Source: Anderseniella sp.
GTDB taxonomy: Bacteria > Pseudomonadota > Alphaproteobacteria > Rhizobiales > Aestuariivirgaceae
Direction: 5' to 3'
Length of the DNA: 64,000 nucleotides
Assembly (NCBI GenBank): GCA_028289645.1
Contig: JANQOK010000008.1
Coordinates: 434,001-498,000, forward strand
A model generated the notes under the pieces. The model did no database searches. It had not been told where the DNA came from and saw nothing but the letters and a program-made list of their open reading frames with translations. A program made the translations under genes and the position numbers. Shown in pieces: positions 63,958-64,000 of this stretch. The first letter of the stretch is position 1. Each line of letters starts with the position of its first letter.

Positions 63958-64000
63958 ATATCTTTAGATATATAAATTAGCTGAAATGTCAATGAAATAG

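Overview
The window looks like chromosomal DNA of a GC-rich alphaproteobacterium, probably Hyphomicrobiales/Rhodobiaceae-like and marine or soil. Supporting signs are an Usg protein, a GcvA-type LysR style, a BKACE enzyme, an FccAB/SoxEF-type sulfide dehydrogenase, KatG, and the alphaproteobacterial intergenic palindrome CTCGGGCTTGTCCCGAG. No rRNA, tRNA, CRISPR array or transposase was recognised. Species cannot be named from the sequence alone.

Region 1 (1-14,120, all on the minus strand) is a block of podovirus-type virion genes, read right to left: a DUF6362-like protein, a small spike-base-like protein, small and large terminase, a small basic protein, T7-type head-tail connector (portal), a 97-aa protein, scaffold, a two-gene accessory insert, major capsid, an 86-aa protein, a lipoprotein, a 167-aa protein, tail tubular A, and a tail tubular B-like gene. 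The last gene is broken: at about 410-420 it runs out of frame into the middle of a GH19 endolysin gene that continues past the left edge. No integrase, repressor or replication gene is present at the right end, so this is probably a decayed prophage or a structural block. The accessory insert (5,545-7,234) is the most unusual part. It has an AT-rich four-helix membrane protein overlapping a DAFRH...HE...MDxxNNxxGR protein, with its own sigma70-like promoter and operator-like direct repeats.

Region 2 (14,221-30,000, mostly minus strand) is host metabolism and regulation: a secreted protein, 1-Cys peroxiredoxin with periplasmic sulfurtransferase, a winged-helix/TolB/TPR regulator, glycerophosphodiesterase, a LysR/GcvT-like divergent pair, an outer-membrane barrel, an OmpR-type two-component system, a patatin lipoprotein and an ankyrin protein. 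Region 3 (30,321-39,826) holds agmatine deiminase, VOC, GFA, a racemase, LysR, RidA, Usg, a DHA2-type exporter, and a type III polyketide synthase/methyltransferase pair. The PKS carries an Asn-Gly repeat insert inside the enzyme.

Region 4 (40,125-47,569) is a catabolic-looking run: amidase divergent from BKACE, SDR, cytochrome c, a CutA/NIF3-like protein, an arginase-family enzyme, a serine hydrolase and an unknown protein. Region 5 (47,870-53,747) contains DUF2267, a glycine-rich secreted protein, a P460-type cytochrome, an acetyltransferase-like protein with a LysR-like regulator, several small unknowns and an Rrf2 regulator. Region 6 (53,888-63,957) has a phytanoyl-CoA-dioxygenase-like protein with HxG in place of HxD, DUF1772, an EF-hand/ferric-reductase pair divergent from MarR, KatG, the FccB/FccA pair (convergent with katG over one strong hairpin terminator), and a PAS-LuxR regulator.

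Family assignments rest on motifs read by eye and recalled family knowledge. No database search was run.
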